This document shows, piece after piece, positions 1 to 7,014 of a DNA stretch of 13,994 nt. Location of the stretch: positions 1 through 13,994 of the forward strand of contig CAYMOV010000064.1 in the NCBI GenBank assembly GCA_964392085.1, in the 5' to 3' direction. Every line of letters begins with the position of its first letter. The stretch's first letter is position 1. The position numbers and the translations under genes are program-made. The notes below the pieces were generated by a model. That model was not told the origin of the DNA. It was given only the letters and a program-made list of their open reading frames with translations, and ran no database searches. The stretch is from CAYMOV01 sp964392085. Its GTDB lineage: Bacteria > Oederibacteriota > Muellerivitia > Muellerivitales > Muellerivitaceae.

Positions 1-2
1 GC

Positions 3-119
3 CTGGCCGAGAAGCTCTCGGACAAGGAACTGTACATGACGACCTGCCGGTCGGGACTTTGGGCGGGCATCGCCCAACTCTGGCGGGAGGCGAAGGAAGC
101 CGAAGCGAAGCGCGCCTAA
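3..119 (+). CDS. C-terminal end of an unidentified protein (partial)
   Basis: An open frame enters from the left edge and ends at TAA 117-119, giving 38 residues that begin LAEKLSDKELYMTTCRSGLW and finish in a charged, alanine- and lysine-rich helix. Third codon positions are almost all G or C, as in the real genes nearby, which is the main reason to accept it as coding. The tail looks alpha-helical with no membrane segment. Too little is present to assign a family. The next gene starts 84 bases later in the same direction. Confidence 0.55.
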   Translation: MAEKLSDKELYMTTCRSGLWAGIAQLWREAKEAEAKRA

Positions 120-203
120 GCGGGATGAGGCTGTTGAGGGTCTCCCTGAGTCGCCCCCCCGAATTTTCCAGAAGATTTTTGTCGGCTTGAACGGAGCAGT
201 GAA

Positions 204-569
204 ATGAAAGTCACCTATGACTTGAAGGACCTCCTCTTTTATATTTACCTCCATCCGGACCGGCCCTGTGCCCGAGATCAACAAATGAATACGTTTGACG
301 AGATTGAAGGTTTTCTCCTGTTGGGCGATCGAAAGGAATGGGTAGGGGTAGAACTCACGCTTCCATCGACCGCCGAACTCCACGGGTTCTTGGCGGCCCA
401 TCCTGGGAAGATGGACAGTACCTTCGTGTGGGATATTGGATTGCCCGTCGCCCAAAAGCGGGAACAGGACTTTATCCTTGATTTTTGCGGGGATGGGCTC
501 CATGGGATTGAAATCCTGATGTACCCCCGAAATGGGGACATCGATTTTGATTTGTTCAAGAAAATCTGA
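204..569 (+). CDS. Small protein with a DUF2283-like C-terminal half
   Basis: The product has 121 residues, is acidic, and has no signal peptide or membrane segment. The start is ATG 204, with GGAG at 193-196 as ribosome binding site. Residues 87-105 (EQDFILDFCGDGLHGIEIL) resemble the core of DUF2283 proteins, in which a beta strand and a D-x-D-G turn precede a V/I-G-I-E-I-L strand. The first half has a comparable strand pair around residues 11-16 (LFYIYL) and 36-52 (GFLLLGDRKEWVGVELT), so the protein may be a tandem of two such units. DUF2283 has no established biochemical role. The resemblance was made by eye and is weak. Sixty-eight bases separate it from the downstream membrane-protein gene, so the two may be co-transcribed. 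Confidence 0.6.
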   Translation: MKVTYDLKDLLFYIYLHPDRPCARDQQMNTFDEIEGFLLLGDRKEWVGVELTLPSTAELHGFLAAHPGKMDSTFVWDIGLPVAQKREQDFILDFCGDGLHGIEILMYPRNGDIDFDLFKKI

Positions 570-637
570 AGGGGCGGTGGGGACGATGGCGCCGATCCAT
601 TGGGCAAGTTGGCGAATCACCCGGCGTAGGCGTCCAA

Positions 638-1324
638 ATGAAAAGTGTTATGTGTATGCCTGACCCCATGGAACCCTGGCAGCCCCGATATACGGGGAAG
701 CAGGAACTGGCCAACGGCCTGACCCACGGCATCGGCACCGCGCTTGTGACCGCGGCCGCGGCGGTCCTCATCACCCTGGCCTGCCTCCGGGGCAACGTTT
801 GGCATATCGTCAGCTTCAGTATCTACGGCGCGACCCTGCTCATCCTCTTCCTGACCTCCACCCTTTACCACAGCCTCCGGTCCCCGAAAGCCAAGAAAGT
901 CTTTGAGATCCTCGACCACTCGGCGATCTTCCTGCTCATCTCCGGCACCTACACGCCCTTCCTGCTCGTGACGATTCGGGGTCCCTGGGGTTGGTCGTTG
1001 TTCGGAGTGGTGTGGGGAATCAGTTTGGTGGGGATCGCTTATAAGGTCCGTTTCACGGGCCGTCACAAGTTGTTCTCGACGGGACTTTATATCGGTTTGG
1101 GATTGTTGGTGCTCATCGCCTTGAAGCCGCTCTTGGCGGCCCTGCCGATGGGGGGGCTGATCCTCCTGGGATTGGGAGGGCTTTGCTACATCTCAGGGAC
1201 GGTCTTTTACCACGGCCATCGGCTCGCCTACAGCCACGCCATCTGGCACCTGTTCGTCTTGGCGGGGAGCCTGTTCCATTATTTCGCCATCTATTTTTAC
1301 GTCCTACCGCCGGGTCACGGTTGA
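638..1324 (+). CDS. trhA: Hemolysin III / TrhA family membrane protein (PAQR superfamily)
   Basis: This is a 228-residue integral membrane protein with about seven hydrophobic segments, the usual size for bacterial hemolysin III-type proteins. Family landmarks are E23-x-x-N26..T29-H30-G31 at the start, S74-x-x-x-H78, D93-H94 followed by I-S-G-T-Y-T-P-F (101-108), and H200-x-x-x-H204 in the last helices. In PAQR structures the three equivalent histidines (78, 200, 204) hold a zinc ion with the aspartate nearby, which suggests a metal-dependent hydrolase site inside the membrane. Bacterial members have been linked to membrane-lipid homeostasis; true hemolytic activity is doubtful for most. The start could be ATG 638 or ATG 668; neither has a strong ribosome binding site. 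Its last 21 bases overlap the end of a convergent gene on the other strand. Confidence 0.93.
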   Translation: MKSVMCMPDPMEPWQPRYTGKQELANGLTHGIGTALVTAAAAVLITLACLRGNVWHIVSFSIYGATLLILFLTSTLYHSLRSPKAKKVFEILDHSAIFLLISGTYTPFLLVTIRGPWGWSLFGVVWGISLVGIAYKVRFTGRHKLFSTGLYIGLGLLVLIALKPLLAALPMGGLILLGLGGLCYISGTVFYHGHRLAYSHAIWHLFVLAGSLFHYFAIYFYVLPPGHG

Positions 1325-1528
1325 CCCATAGGAAACTTCCTCGCTGCATTTTCCGTCCAGGTCCAGAACCTTCAGGATTCCCTTCGCGGATTTCGCCAGG
1401 CGACGGCCGTAATGGACCGCTTGGCTTTTGGAAATGAAGGACATGGAGGGGTAGGGGTTATGGGTCGCTTGCGCCCGCCAGGGGAGGGGCCCTTTTTGGT
1501 AGTGGACTTTGACGATGGATCTGGCCAT
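1304..1528 (-). CDS. DUF2188-like small protein
   Basis: This minus-strand gene encodes 74 residues starting MARSIVKVHY. I chose ATG 1528 because GGGGAGGG (complement of 1537-1544) lies 8 bases upstream; a frame extending further upstream has poor protein character. The sequence follows the DUF2188 plan: an N-terminal strand (IVKVHY), a W-x-A-x strand, then SKSQAVHYGRRLAKSAKG (33-50), matching the family's helix that marks every few residues to a G-R-x-L-A-K, a hydrophobic strand ILKVLDLDGK (51-60), and the closing E-E-V-S-Y-G (63-68). DUF2188 proteins are small soluble proteins of unknown function. The TAG stop lies inside the end of the convergent hemolysin III gene, so the 3' ends overlap by 21 bases. 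No partner gene suggests a job. Confidence 0.78.
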   Translation of the reverse strand: MARSIVKVHYQKGPLPWRAQATHNPYPSMSFISKSQAVHYGRRLAKSAKGILKVLDLDGKCSEEVSYGSTVTRR

Positions 1529-1942
1529 ATCCGACACCCTCCCCATTAAGTTGATCAAACATCTTCTCACGTCTGCGGCCGGGTGCGTTGGGTCCATATT
1601 CCTGGGGACGGGAAAGGGCCCTTTTGCTTTAATCCCCTGGATGGAGGCGCCCGACCGGGGCGGTTCAAGGCCAGGGAGGAGGGGCTTATCGGTGTTTGGG
1701 GCGATCGGCGATCCGCGCGGCGGTGGACCGGGTCCCCTGAAATAGGCCGTTTGGGGTTGGACATCCCCCCGCCCGGGGTCCAATCTGGAACCGGCGCGAC
1801 AGGCGCCTGGCTCCCAGGGTGATCCGGACTTTTTTGGGGTCCGTCGCCGATTCGTCGAACTGAAAACCCGCCGGTGTCCCGCCCGCGGTTTCGCCCCTTG
1901 GCCGGAAAGGCCTGGGTTTCCCCCACCCACGGAGGTTTATCC
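1529..1942. other. Gene-poor gap of about 410 bases
   Basis: I find no convincing coding sequence here. Frames are open on both strands because the DNA is GC-rich, but their products are rich in G, P, R and W with no family features. The gap holds the upstream region of the minus-strand DUF2188-like gene and the leader of the plus-strand stress protein. Visible small structures are a perfect 12-base palindrome AAAGGGCCCTTT at 1613-1624 and a 10-base string GGGCCCTTTT that occurs at 1616-1625 and again at 1487-1496 within the DUF2188-like gene. I see no convincing promoter. Confidence 0.5.
1537..1544 (-). promoter_or_regulatory. Ribosome binding site of the DUF2188-like gene
   Basis: On the minus strand these bases read GGGGAGGG, 8 bases before ATG 1528. 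This site decides the start, because another in-frame ATG lies just upstream. Confidence 0.55.
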
Positions 1943-2233
1943 ATGATCGACAAACGCGCCCTTTACACCGATAAGCTCAAGCGGAATATCGACAAGTGGA
2001 ACGAGGAGATCAACAATTTCGAGGCCCGCGCCGGCCAGGCCAAGGCGGATGTCCAGGCCGAGTACCTGAAACAGGTGGAAGGCTTCAAGACGATGCACCG
2101 CGAGCTCGACCTCAAGTCGGTGGAACTCCGGAAATCCGGCAAGGCGGCTTGGGCCGAGTTGAAGACGGGGGTGGACCTGGCCCGGCGGGCCCTCGGCGAG
2201 TCCATTGAGGCGGCCAAGGCCAAGTTCAACTGA
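1943..2233 (+). CDS. sll1863-type stress response coiled-coil protein
   Basis: The product is 96 residues, highly charged and almost entirely helical, without signal peptide or membrane segment. I chose ATG 1943 because GGAGG at 1931-1935 sits 7 bases upstream; the frame also opens earlier at 1874 but those residues are not protein-like. The heptad pattern runs from about residue 8 to the end: an opening Y-T-D-K-L-K-x-N-I-D-K-W-N-E-E-I, an A-K-A-D-V-Q-A-E-Y-L-K-Q-V segment, and a closing A-W-A-E-L-K-x-G-V-D-L-A-R-R-A-L in which the spaced W and L residues are typical of the small sll1863-like stress proteins. Their molecular role is not settled; they are associated with stress conditions. It forms a single-gene unit closed by a strong terminator. 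Confidence 0.75.
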   Translation: MIDKRALYTDKLKRNIDKWNEEINNFEARAGQAKADVQAEYLKQVEGFKTMHRELDLKSVELRKSGKAAWAELKTGVDLARRALGESIEAAKAKFN

Positions 2234-2258
2234 ACTGTCTTTTTCCCATTGAACACGA

Positions 2259-2286
2259 GGCCCCGGGCATTGCCTGGGGCCTTTTT
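2259..2286 (+). terminator. Rho-independent terminator after the stress protein gene
   Basis: GGCCCCGGG and CCTGGGGCC (2259-2267 and 2273-2281) form a 9-base stem with one G-T wobble and a 5-base loop CATTG, followed directly by TTTTT at 2282-2286. It begins 25 bases after the stop codon at 2233. Confidence 0.85.
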
Positions 2287-2426
2287 CTGGGACTGACCCG
2301 GACTGTCCCACCATGATCGCGATCGGGGGACCGAAGGGGCCTTTCCGCAAGCGCCCCTGAAATCGCGGCCGATACGCGGATTTTCCCTTGGGAAGAGGGG
2401 AATAAAGCGGGTTCCCCAACCCTCCA

Positions 2427-3308
2427 GTGGATGAAGGTTCCCACAGGAGGATTTCCATTCGAAACCATTCCATCCCATACGGCCTGACGATCCTCGCGTG
2501 CCTGGCCCTGGCGGCTTGCGCGAAAAAGACCGGGGTCAACCCCGTGGGACCCGCCGCCGATCCCTCGGCCCCCACTCGGACGCCGACCTTGGATCAAACC
2601 CCACAAGCCACAGCCACCGCGATGCTCACGCAAACCCCGGTTCCCGGGACGGCCACCCCGTCTTTCACGCCCTGGGTTTCCACGCCGACGTCCACGGCCA
2701 CCTGGGCCCCCATGGCCTCGCCGTCCAGTAGCCGATCCGTCACGGTGGACGGCCTGGGCAATTGCCAAGATCCGGGCGCCACCATCGAGGGAGTCTCGGC
2801 CAAAATCCAGGTCCAACCGGGCCAAAGCTACCGGTTGCGGCTCGTGGATGGATGCATCGGTTACGGCTACTACAATGGGACACCCCTTTACGGCACGAGG
2901 TTGAGGGTCTTCAACCCGGCGGATGGTTCCGCGGCGGACTACTCCTCCTTTTCCCGAATCGGATGGGGAAGTTACCTCCAAGCCGGTGGGGACCCGGCCA
3001 ACGCCCTCGGGAACCAGGTCCTGTTCTCCGACTGCGATGGGGCGAAAGCCATCGGTTATCAGCCCCCCTATAACCCGATCACTTTGGTCGCGAAGGGTTC
3101 CTGGCTTTACCTCCAACCCGATGACCAAGGTTGCGGTGTCTGCGGGGATAACTGGGGATCGGAGGTCGTGGAGGTTTGCGGGAGCGGGGTTCCGGACCCC
3201 GTGGGAACCCCGACCTTCACCTGGACTCCCTATCCCTTCCAGCCGACCTTCACCACCCGCATTACCGACACTCCCACCCCCACCCCCACCTCGACGCCGC
3301 ATCCTTAG
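2427..3308 (+). CDS. Secreted lipoprotein with Thr-Pro-rich linkers
   Basis: From GTG 2427 the product is 293 residues; from ATT 2457, which has the better ribosome binding site, it is 283. A hydrophobic stretch (GLTILACLALAA) ends in the lipobox L-A-A-C with Cys31 (GTG numbering), so it should be lipidated and held at a membrane surface. Next comes K-K-T-G-V-N-P-V-G-P, then a flexible T/P/A-rich linker (about 46-95). A folded domain follows (about 97-255) rich in G, Y and D, with cysteines that could form disulfides, including C-G-V-C. A short TPTPTPTSTP tail (about 282-291) ends it. The middle domain looks like a beta-sandwich, perhaps carbohydrate- or surface-binding, but I cannot name a family. 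Its leader and tail resemble those of the lipoprotein at 13199-13804. A 128-base stretch separates it from the upstream terminator. Confidence 0.8.
   Translation: MDEGSHRRISIRNHSIPYGLTILACLALAACAKKTGVNPVGPAADPSAPTRTPTLDQTPQATATAMLTQTPVPGTATPSFTPWVSTPTSTATWAPMASPSSSRSVTVDGLGNCQDPGATIEGVSAKIQVQPGQSYRLRLVDGCIGYGYYNGTPLYGTRLRVFNPADGSAADYSSFSRIGWGSYLQAGGDPANALGNQVLFSDCDGAKAIGYQPPYNPITLVAKGSWLYLQPDDQGCGVCGDNWGSEVVEVCGSGVPDPVGTPTFTWTPYPFQPTFTTRITDTPTPTPTSTPHP
2445..2450 (+). promoter_or_regulatory. Perfect Shine-Dalgarno in front of an in-frame ATT
   Basis: AGGAGG lies 6 bases before an ATT codon at 2457-2459 that is in frame with the lipoprotein. The nearest ordinary start, GTG 2427, lies upstream of this site and has no ribosome binding site of its own. 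This may mark a rare ATT start. Confidence 0.45.
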
Positions 3309-3443
3309 CCGTGGGGAAAACCCATTGGATCTTATTCCCCCGGTAAAAGTTCGCGTTGAGTGGCAAGGTTCAATTGGCAATCGGATATAACGACACGTTC
3401 ACCCCAATGGTCCCGATCGAAACCCCTTCCAAACACCACTTCG

Positions 3444-3471
3444 GCCCCATCCACACCTGGGAGGGTGGGGC
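3444..3471 (+). other. GC-rich hairpin between lipoprotein and dehydrogenase genes
   Basis: GCCCCATCC (3444-3452) and GGGTGGGGC (3463-3471) pair over 9 bases with one G-T wobble around a 10-base loop. There is no following T-run, so it is not a standard terminator. It ends 35 bases before the chosen start of the dehydrogenase gene and would hide the GGAGGG-like site used by the alternative start at 3477. Confidence 0.4.
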
Positions 3472-3506
3472 TTGAAATGGGACCGGGCCTGGGGCGAAAT
3501 GAAGGC

Positions 3507-4598
3507 ATGAAAAACACACTCGCCGCGCTCTTGTTCCTCCTCGCCCCCACCCCGAACGCCCGGGCGGTTTTGCCGGCCACGCTCCGCGTCCCCCCGGGTT
3601 TCAAGCTCACGCTCGCGGCCGACAACCTGGAGGATGTCCGGGGCATGGCTTTCTCCCCATCCGGGGAACTCGCGGTCTGCCTCATGGACCCAGGGGAGGT
3701 CCGGCAATTGGGCCGGGCCGATGGGAACGGCCTCTTTGGCGGTTCCCATGCGATCCTTCGGGGTCTCCAGAAACCCCATAGCCTGGCCTACCACGATGGT
3801 TACCTCTACGTGGGTGAAACGAAACGGGTCGTTCGCTTCCCGGTTGACGGGTCCCCCTACGCCGCGGAAGAAGGGCATACGGTGGTGGGCCTGCCGGCCG
3901 GCGGACGCCATTTCACGAGGACGATCGCCTTCTCGCCCGAGGGGTGGCTGGCCGTCAGCGTGGGCAGTGACTGCAACACCTGTGAGGAAAAGGACCGGCG
4001 CCTCGCGGCGATCCTCAAGGTGGATCCCGTGAAGGGGACCTGGGAGGTGTTGGCCTCAGGCATCCGCAACGCGGTGGGGCTGGCCTTCCAACCCGGGACG
4101 GGCCGGCTCTTCGCCTCAGGGGAGGAACGGGACCTGCTCGGCGACGACATCCCGCCGGAACCGATCCTCATGATCCGGGCGGGAGCCGATTACGGTTGGC
4201 CCTTCGCCTACAGCCTGGGGGGCCATATGGCCCCGGATCCGGATTATGGGAGCCGGAAGAAGGGGATTTTCCAAACGGCCTTCTGCGAGATCCAGGCCCA
4301 CTCCACACCTCTCTCGATCCTGTTCTACCGGGGCCACAAGTTCCCGGCGCGGTACAAGGAGGGGTTTTTCCTGGCCCTGCACGGGTCGTGGAACCGAAGC
4401 ATCCCGGTGGGATACAAAGTGGTGTTCGTGCCGGTGCGGGACGGGAAGCCTGGGAAGCCCGAGGATTTCCTCGCGGCCCGGGAGGGGGTCGAGCGGTCCT
4501 TCAGGCCGGTCCAGTTATTGGAGACTCCCGAGGGGGACCTGCTCGTGACCGACGACCGGGGGGGCCGAATCGCGCGGGTGGCCTGGACGGGGAAATGA
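3507..4598 (+). CDS. Exported PQQ-type sugar (aldose/L-sorbosone) dehydrogenase-like beta-propeller protein
   Basis: The 363-residue product begins with a Sec signal peptide (MKNTLAALLFLLAPTPNARA, likely cut after A20), which decides the start at ATG 3507; the frame extends upstream without protein character. The rest fits the six-bladed propeller family of soluble PQQ-dependent glucose and L-sorbosone dehydrogenases: P-H-S-L-A-Y (90-95), G-G-R-H-F-T-R (132-138), S-D-C-N-T-C (154-159), G-I-R-N-A-V-G-L-A-F (185-194), G-D-D-I-P-P (212-217), Y-G-W-P (229-232), H-G-S-W-N-R (292-297) and L-V-T-D-D-R-G-G (346-353). His135 and Arg187 are candidates for the catalytic base and PQQ-contacting arginine by analogy. 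Family members oxidise sugars in the periplasm using PQQ. Substrate and cofactor use are not proven here. It converges with ptsH, with 13 bases between the stops. Confidence 0.88.
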   Translation: MKNTLAALLFLLAPTPNARAVLPATLRVPPGFKLTLAADNLEDVRGMAFSPSGELAVCLMDPGEVRQLGRADGNGLFGGSHAILRGLQKPHSLAYHDGYLYVGETKRVVRFPVDGSPYAAEEGHTVVGLPAGGRHFTRTIAFSPEGWLAVSVGSDCNTCEEKDRRLAAILKVDPVKGTWEVLASGIRNAVGLAFQPGTGRLFASGEERDLLGDDIPPEPILMIRAGADYGWPFAYSLGGHMAPDPDYGSRKKGIFQTAFCEIQAHSTPLSILFYRGHKFPARYKEGFFLALHGSWNRSIPVGYKVVFVPVRDGKPGKPEDFLAAREGVERSFRPVQLLETPEGDLLVTDDRGGRIARVAWTGK

Positions 4599-4611
4599 CG
4601 GGTGGGCGGGG

Positions 4612-4881
4612 TTATTGGGCCTCGCCGAAGCGGTTCATGAACAGTTCCTGGATCTCGGAGATCGCCGTCCGTTCGCCCTTGCCCTCGACCGTCACGGTGA
4701 CCTCGGTGCCTCCCGCCGCGCCGATGGCGAGGAGGGAAATGGGGCTTTTGCCGTCGGCCTCCCCGTTGTGGTTCGCCACCGAGACGCGGCAGGCGAATTT
4801 GGAGGCGATGCGGGCCAATTGGGCGGCCGCCCGAAGGTGGAGCCCCAGTTCATTCCGGACAGGAAGATTCTTGACCAACAT
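4612..4881 (-). CDS. ptsH: HPr phosphocarrier protein
   Basis: At 89 residues this is standard HPr size. His15 in G-L-H-L-R (13-17), followed by conserved Arg17, is the residue phosphorylated by enzyme I, and Ser46 in D-G-K-S-P-I-S (43-49) occupies the regulatory site used by HPr kinase. The L-L-A-I-G-A-A-G-G-T-E-V-T-V segment (50-63) and the C-terminal helix I-Q-E-L-F (77-81) also fit. The start at ATG 4881 has AAGGAG 6 bases upstream on the minus strand. HPr relays phosphate from phosphoenolpyruvate in the sugar phosphotransferase system, or in reduced systems acts mainly in regulation. No enzyme I, enzyme II or HPr kinase gene is next to it, so this window cannot show which applies. Confidence 0.95.
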   Translation of the reverse strand: MLVKNLPVRNELGLHLRAAAQLARIASKFACRVSVANHNGEADGKSPISLLAIGAAGGTEVTVTVEGKGERTAISEIQELFMNRFGEAQ

Positions 4882-5135
4882 GAGGGTCTCCTTTTCCGGT
4901 TGAATCGCGGGGTGTGGAAAGGCATCTATCCTTGGAAAGATTGTATCGGTCCCTTGGACGGTTGTAAAAGACTAACTATGTGCAATTTAGGGCCGATTTC
5001 GGGCGGGATGGAGATGTGCTCGGGTAAACTGTTTAACCCCCGTTGAAGGGTTCTTGATATACAGTTGATTGAGGCTGGTTTTATTGGCGCGATCGAATTG
5101 AGATTTAACATGGAAAAAACGTTGAGCCGCCCCGT

Positions 5136-5657
5136 TTAAACCTCCCCCCCGAAATGCCGGATGGTTTCCCGTAATTCCGGGGAAATTTCGTTGGAGGGCT
5201 TTTTCCGGGGCGAACTGCAGGCGCAACCCAAGGCGTCATCATGCAGCGTCAAGCAGTCGCCCTTTTCCGAGAAAGTGAGCGGCCAAAGGATGCAGACCGC
5301 CGGTTTGACGGTGCCCAAGGGCCAGCCGTTCCGGATCTCGACGGCGTGCAAGGCACAACGGATGAGTCCGTCCTCCCGGAATGCGAAGGCGCAAAGCCCG
5401 TCCTCGTCGGTTTCGATCGAGTGAAGCCCCTTCTCCGAATCCTCAAAGACGTTGTCGTAGCCGCCCTCGGTCTTGAGGTGGGGGCAGAGCTTCGCCGCCT
5501 CCGGCAAGGCGTTGAAGATGCGGTTCATTTCCGCCGTCGTGACGGTGACGTCGTACCTGGCGCAGCAGCTCTCCGAGACGTCCGATTGCCCCACACAGGC
5601 GTGGTCGATCTTGCAGATCGCCGTACGGTCGACCCCGAGTTTCATCTTGGGCTTCAT
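5136..5657 (-). CDS. Cysteine-rich DUF3109/YkgJ-like protein
   Basis: The 173-residue soluble protein has eleven cysteines: 15, 21, 31, 32, 58, 89, 101, 122, 135, 145 and 147. The pattern C-C-A-R-Y-D-V-T-V-T followed by E-M-N-R-I (31-47), then G-L-C-A-F (87-91), L-I-R-C-A-L-H (98-104) and K-P-A-V-C-I-L-W-P (118-126) resembles the cysteine-cluster proteins of the DUF3109 and YkgJ (UPF0153) type, in which the cysteines are thought to bind zinc or an iron-sulfur cluster. It has no signal peptide, so it should be cytoplasmic. ATG 5657 was chosen because GGGGA lies a short distance upstream on the minus strand. The family's function is unknown. It is transcribed away from the oxidoreductase gene at 5814, with a 156-base divergent spacer between them. 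Confidence 0.75.
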   Translation of the reverse strand: MKPKMKLGVDRTAICKIDHACVGQSDVSESCCARYDVTVTTAEMNRIFNALPEAAKLCPHLKTEGGYDNVFEDSEKGLHSIETDEDGLCAFAFREDGLIRCALHAVEIRNGWPLGTVKPAVCILWPLTFSEKGDCLTLHDDALGCACSSPRKKPSNEISPELRETIRHFGGEV

Positions 5658-5813
5658 GCCGAAATCCCCGCTTTCCTATCCTGCGTGTCTGAGGATCCAC
5701 CGTTTTAATGTCGCTGATCCCGCCATTGTACAAGGCTCCTCCGGTGGGTTTTGGGTATCATGACGTAGGCGCCGTCCGAGTTCGATGGACGCGCTGAAAG
5801 GGAGCGGGAAACC

Positions 5814-6704
5814 ATGAAAAACGTATCCTTCATCGGCCTGGGGGCCATGGGGCGGGCCATGGTGCCCAACCTCTTGGCGGCGGGCTACGCCGTCACGGTC
5901 CACAACCGCACAAAGGAAAGGGCTAAGCCCCTGTTGGACCTCGGCGCCACCTGGGCCGACAGCCCGGCCGAGGCCGTGGAACCGAAGGGACTGGTACTCA
6001 CGATCCTTTCGGACGACCAGGCGCTCAGCGAGGTTTGTGAGGGGCCCAAGGGGCTTCTCCAGACCTTGGGCCGGGGCGGTCTGCACCTTTCCATGTCCAC
6101 GGTTTCACCGGCGCTCATCCGGCGACTGGCCGTCCTCCATCGCGCCAAGGGGGCTGGGTTGTTGGGATCCCCCGTTTTCGGCCGACCCGAGGCCGCCGTC
6201 GCGGCCAAACTTTGGATCTGCCTGTCCGGGCCCGCCGATGGGCGCCAGGAAGCACGGCCGGTCCTGGAGGCCCTCAGCCAGAAGGTCTTCGAGTTCGGGG
6301 AGGACCCGGCCGCGGCGCACGTGGTGAAGCTTTGCGGCAACTTCATGTTGGCCTCGGCCGTGGAAGCCATGTCGGAGGCTTACGTCCTGGCCGAGAAGAA
6401 CGGCATCCCCCGGCAGGCGGTGCATGATTTGTTGAGCACCACGATCTTTCCAGGGCCGGTCCACCAGGGTTACGGAAAGCGCGTGGCCGAGGATTCCCAC
6501 CTCCCAGCGGGGTTCAAGCTGGCCCTGGGCCTGAAGGATGTCCAACTCGCCCTGGCGACGGCCCAGGAGTCGGGGGTGGAGATGCCCCTGGGGGAACTCT
6601 GCCAAAGGCGGCTTTCGATGAGCCGGGACAAGGGCCGGGGGGAGATGGACCTGTCCGCCCTGGTGTTGGAGGCGGCCGAACAGGCCGGCCTGCGGAAAGG
6701 GTGA
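5814..6704 (+). CDS. NAD(P)-dependent oxidoreductase, 3-hydroxyisobutyrate dehydrogenase family
   Basis: At 296 residues this is typical family length. The Rossmann fold opens with F-I-G-L-G-A-M-G (6-13). The end of the second strand reads H-N-R-T (30-33), the form associated with NADP rather than NAD in related glyoxylate/succinic semialdehyde reductases. S-M-S-T-V-S-P (93-99) is the substrate loop, G-S-P-V-F-G-R-P (118-125) replaces the usual D-A-P-V-S-G, and K172-x-x-x-N176 gives the catalytic lysine with its asparagine. G-L-K-D (239-242) is the late conserved lysine-aspartate. Such enzymes reduce or oxidise small beta-hydroxyacids in the cytoplasm; the exact substrate cannot be read from the sequence. 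The start ATG 5814 follows a GGGAGCGGGA ribosome binding region. Confidence 0.9.
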   Translation: MKNVSFIGLGAMGRAMVPNLLAAGYAVTVHNRTKERAKPLLDLGATWADSPAEAVEPKGLVLTILSDDQALSEVCEGPKGLLQTLGRGGLHLSMSTVSPALIRRLAVLHRAKGAGLLGSPVFGRPEAAVAAKLWICLSGPADGRQEARPVLEALSQKVFEFGEDPAAAHVVKLCGNFMLASAVEAMSEAYVLAEKNGIPRQAVHDLLSTTIFPGPVHQGYGKRVAEDSHLPAGFKLALGLKDVQLALATAQESGVEMPLGELCQRRLSMSRDKGRGEMDLSALVLEAAEQAGLRKG

Positions 6705-7014
6705 GGGGCACTGTTTCAACAGGCCATTTCAAGATTAGGTGGAACCCTGTCCGATGTGTCTCCGGCGCTGGATATTTCCTTGGGCCCACTTTCACGTTCA
6801 TCGATGGCAATGTGGGGTGGGACGGCACATAAAGGGTTCCCGTGACTTGCGGGTGGCCCTGGGACCCGTTCGGTAGTACCATTTAAAAGACAATAATTAA
6901 TCAGTCCATCGGCCCCACTCATCCGCTGACACGGACCCAGTGCCCGGCCACCCCTTTCACAAAAATGCGAGTTCACCCTTCCGGTCACCGCGACCTGTTG
7001 GAAAGGATCGTCCC
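6705..7014. other. Intergenic gap of about 310 bases
   Basis: No credible gene is present; a minus-strand frame across 6716-6988 gives an unconvincing product. The only notable feature is an AT-rich patch at about 6881-6903 (around TTTAAAAG and AATAATTAA) in otherwise GC-rich DNA, which may contain the promoter of the downstream binding-protein gene, although I cannot place a good -35 element. Confidence 0.4.

Noticed and set aside
1567..1953. Minus- and plus-strand frames in the 1529-1942 gap
   Set aside because: Products are P/G/R/W-rich without recognisable strands or helices, and no ribosome binding site fits.
2226..3380. Long minus-strand open frame of 384 codons
   Set aside because: It lies opposite the lipoprotein gene, its product is rich in G, R and P with low complexity, and it has no family motifs; GC bias in the real gene keeps the antisense frame open.
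4196..4903. Plus-strand open frame of 235 codons
   Set aside because: It covers the end of the dehydrogenase gene in another frame and the antisense of ptsH, both well supported.
6716..6988. Minus-strand open frame of 90 codons before the binding-protein gene
   Set aside because: No ribosome binding site, no third-position GC preference and no protein-like pattern.
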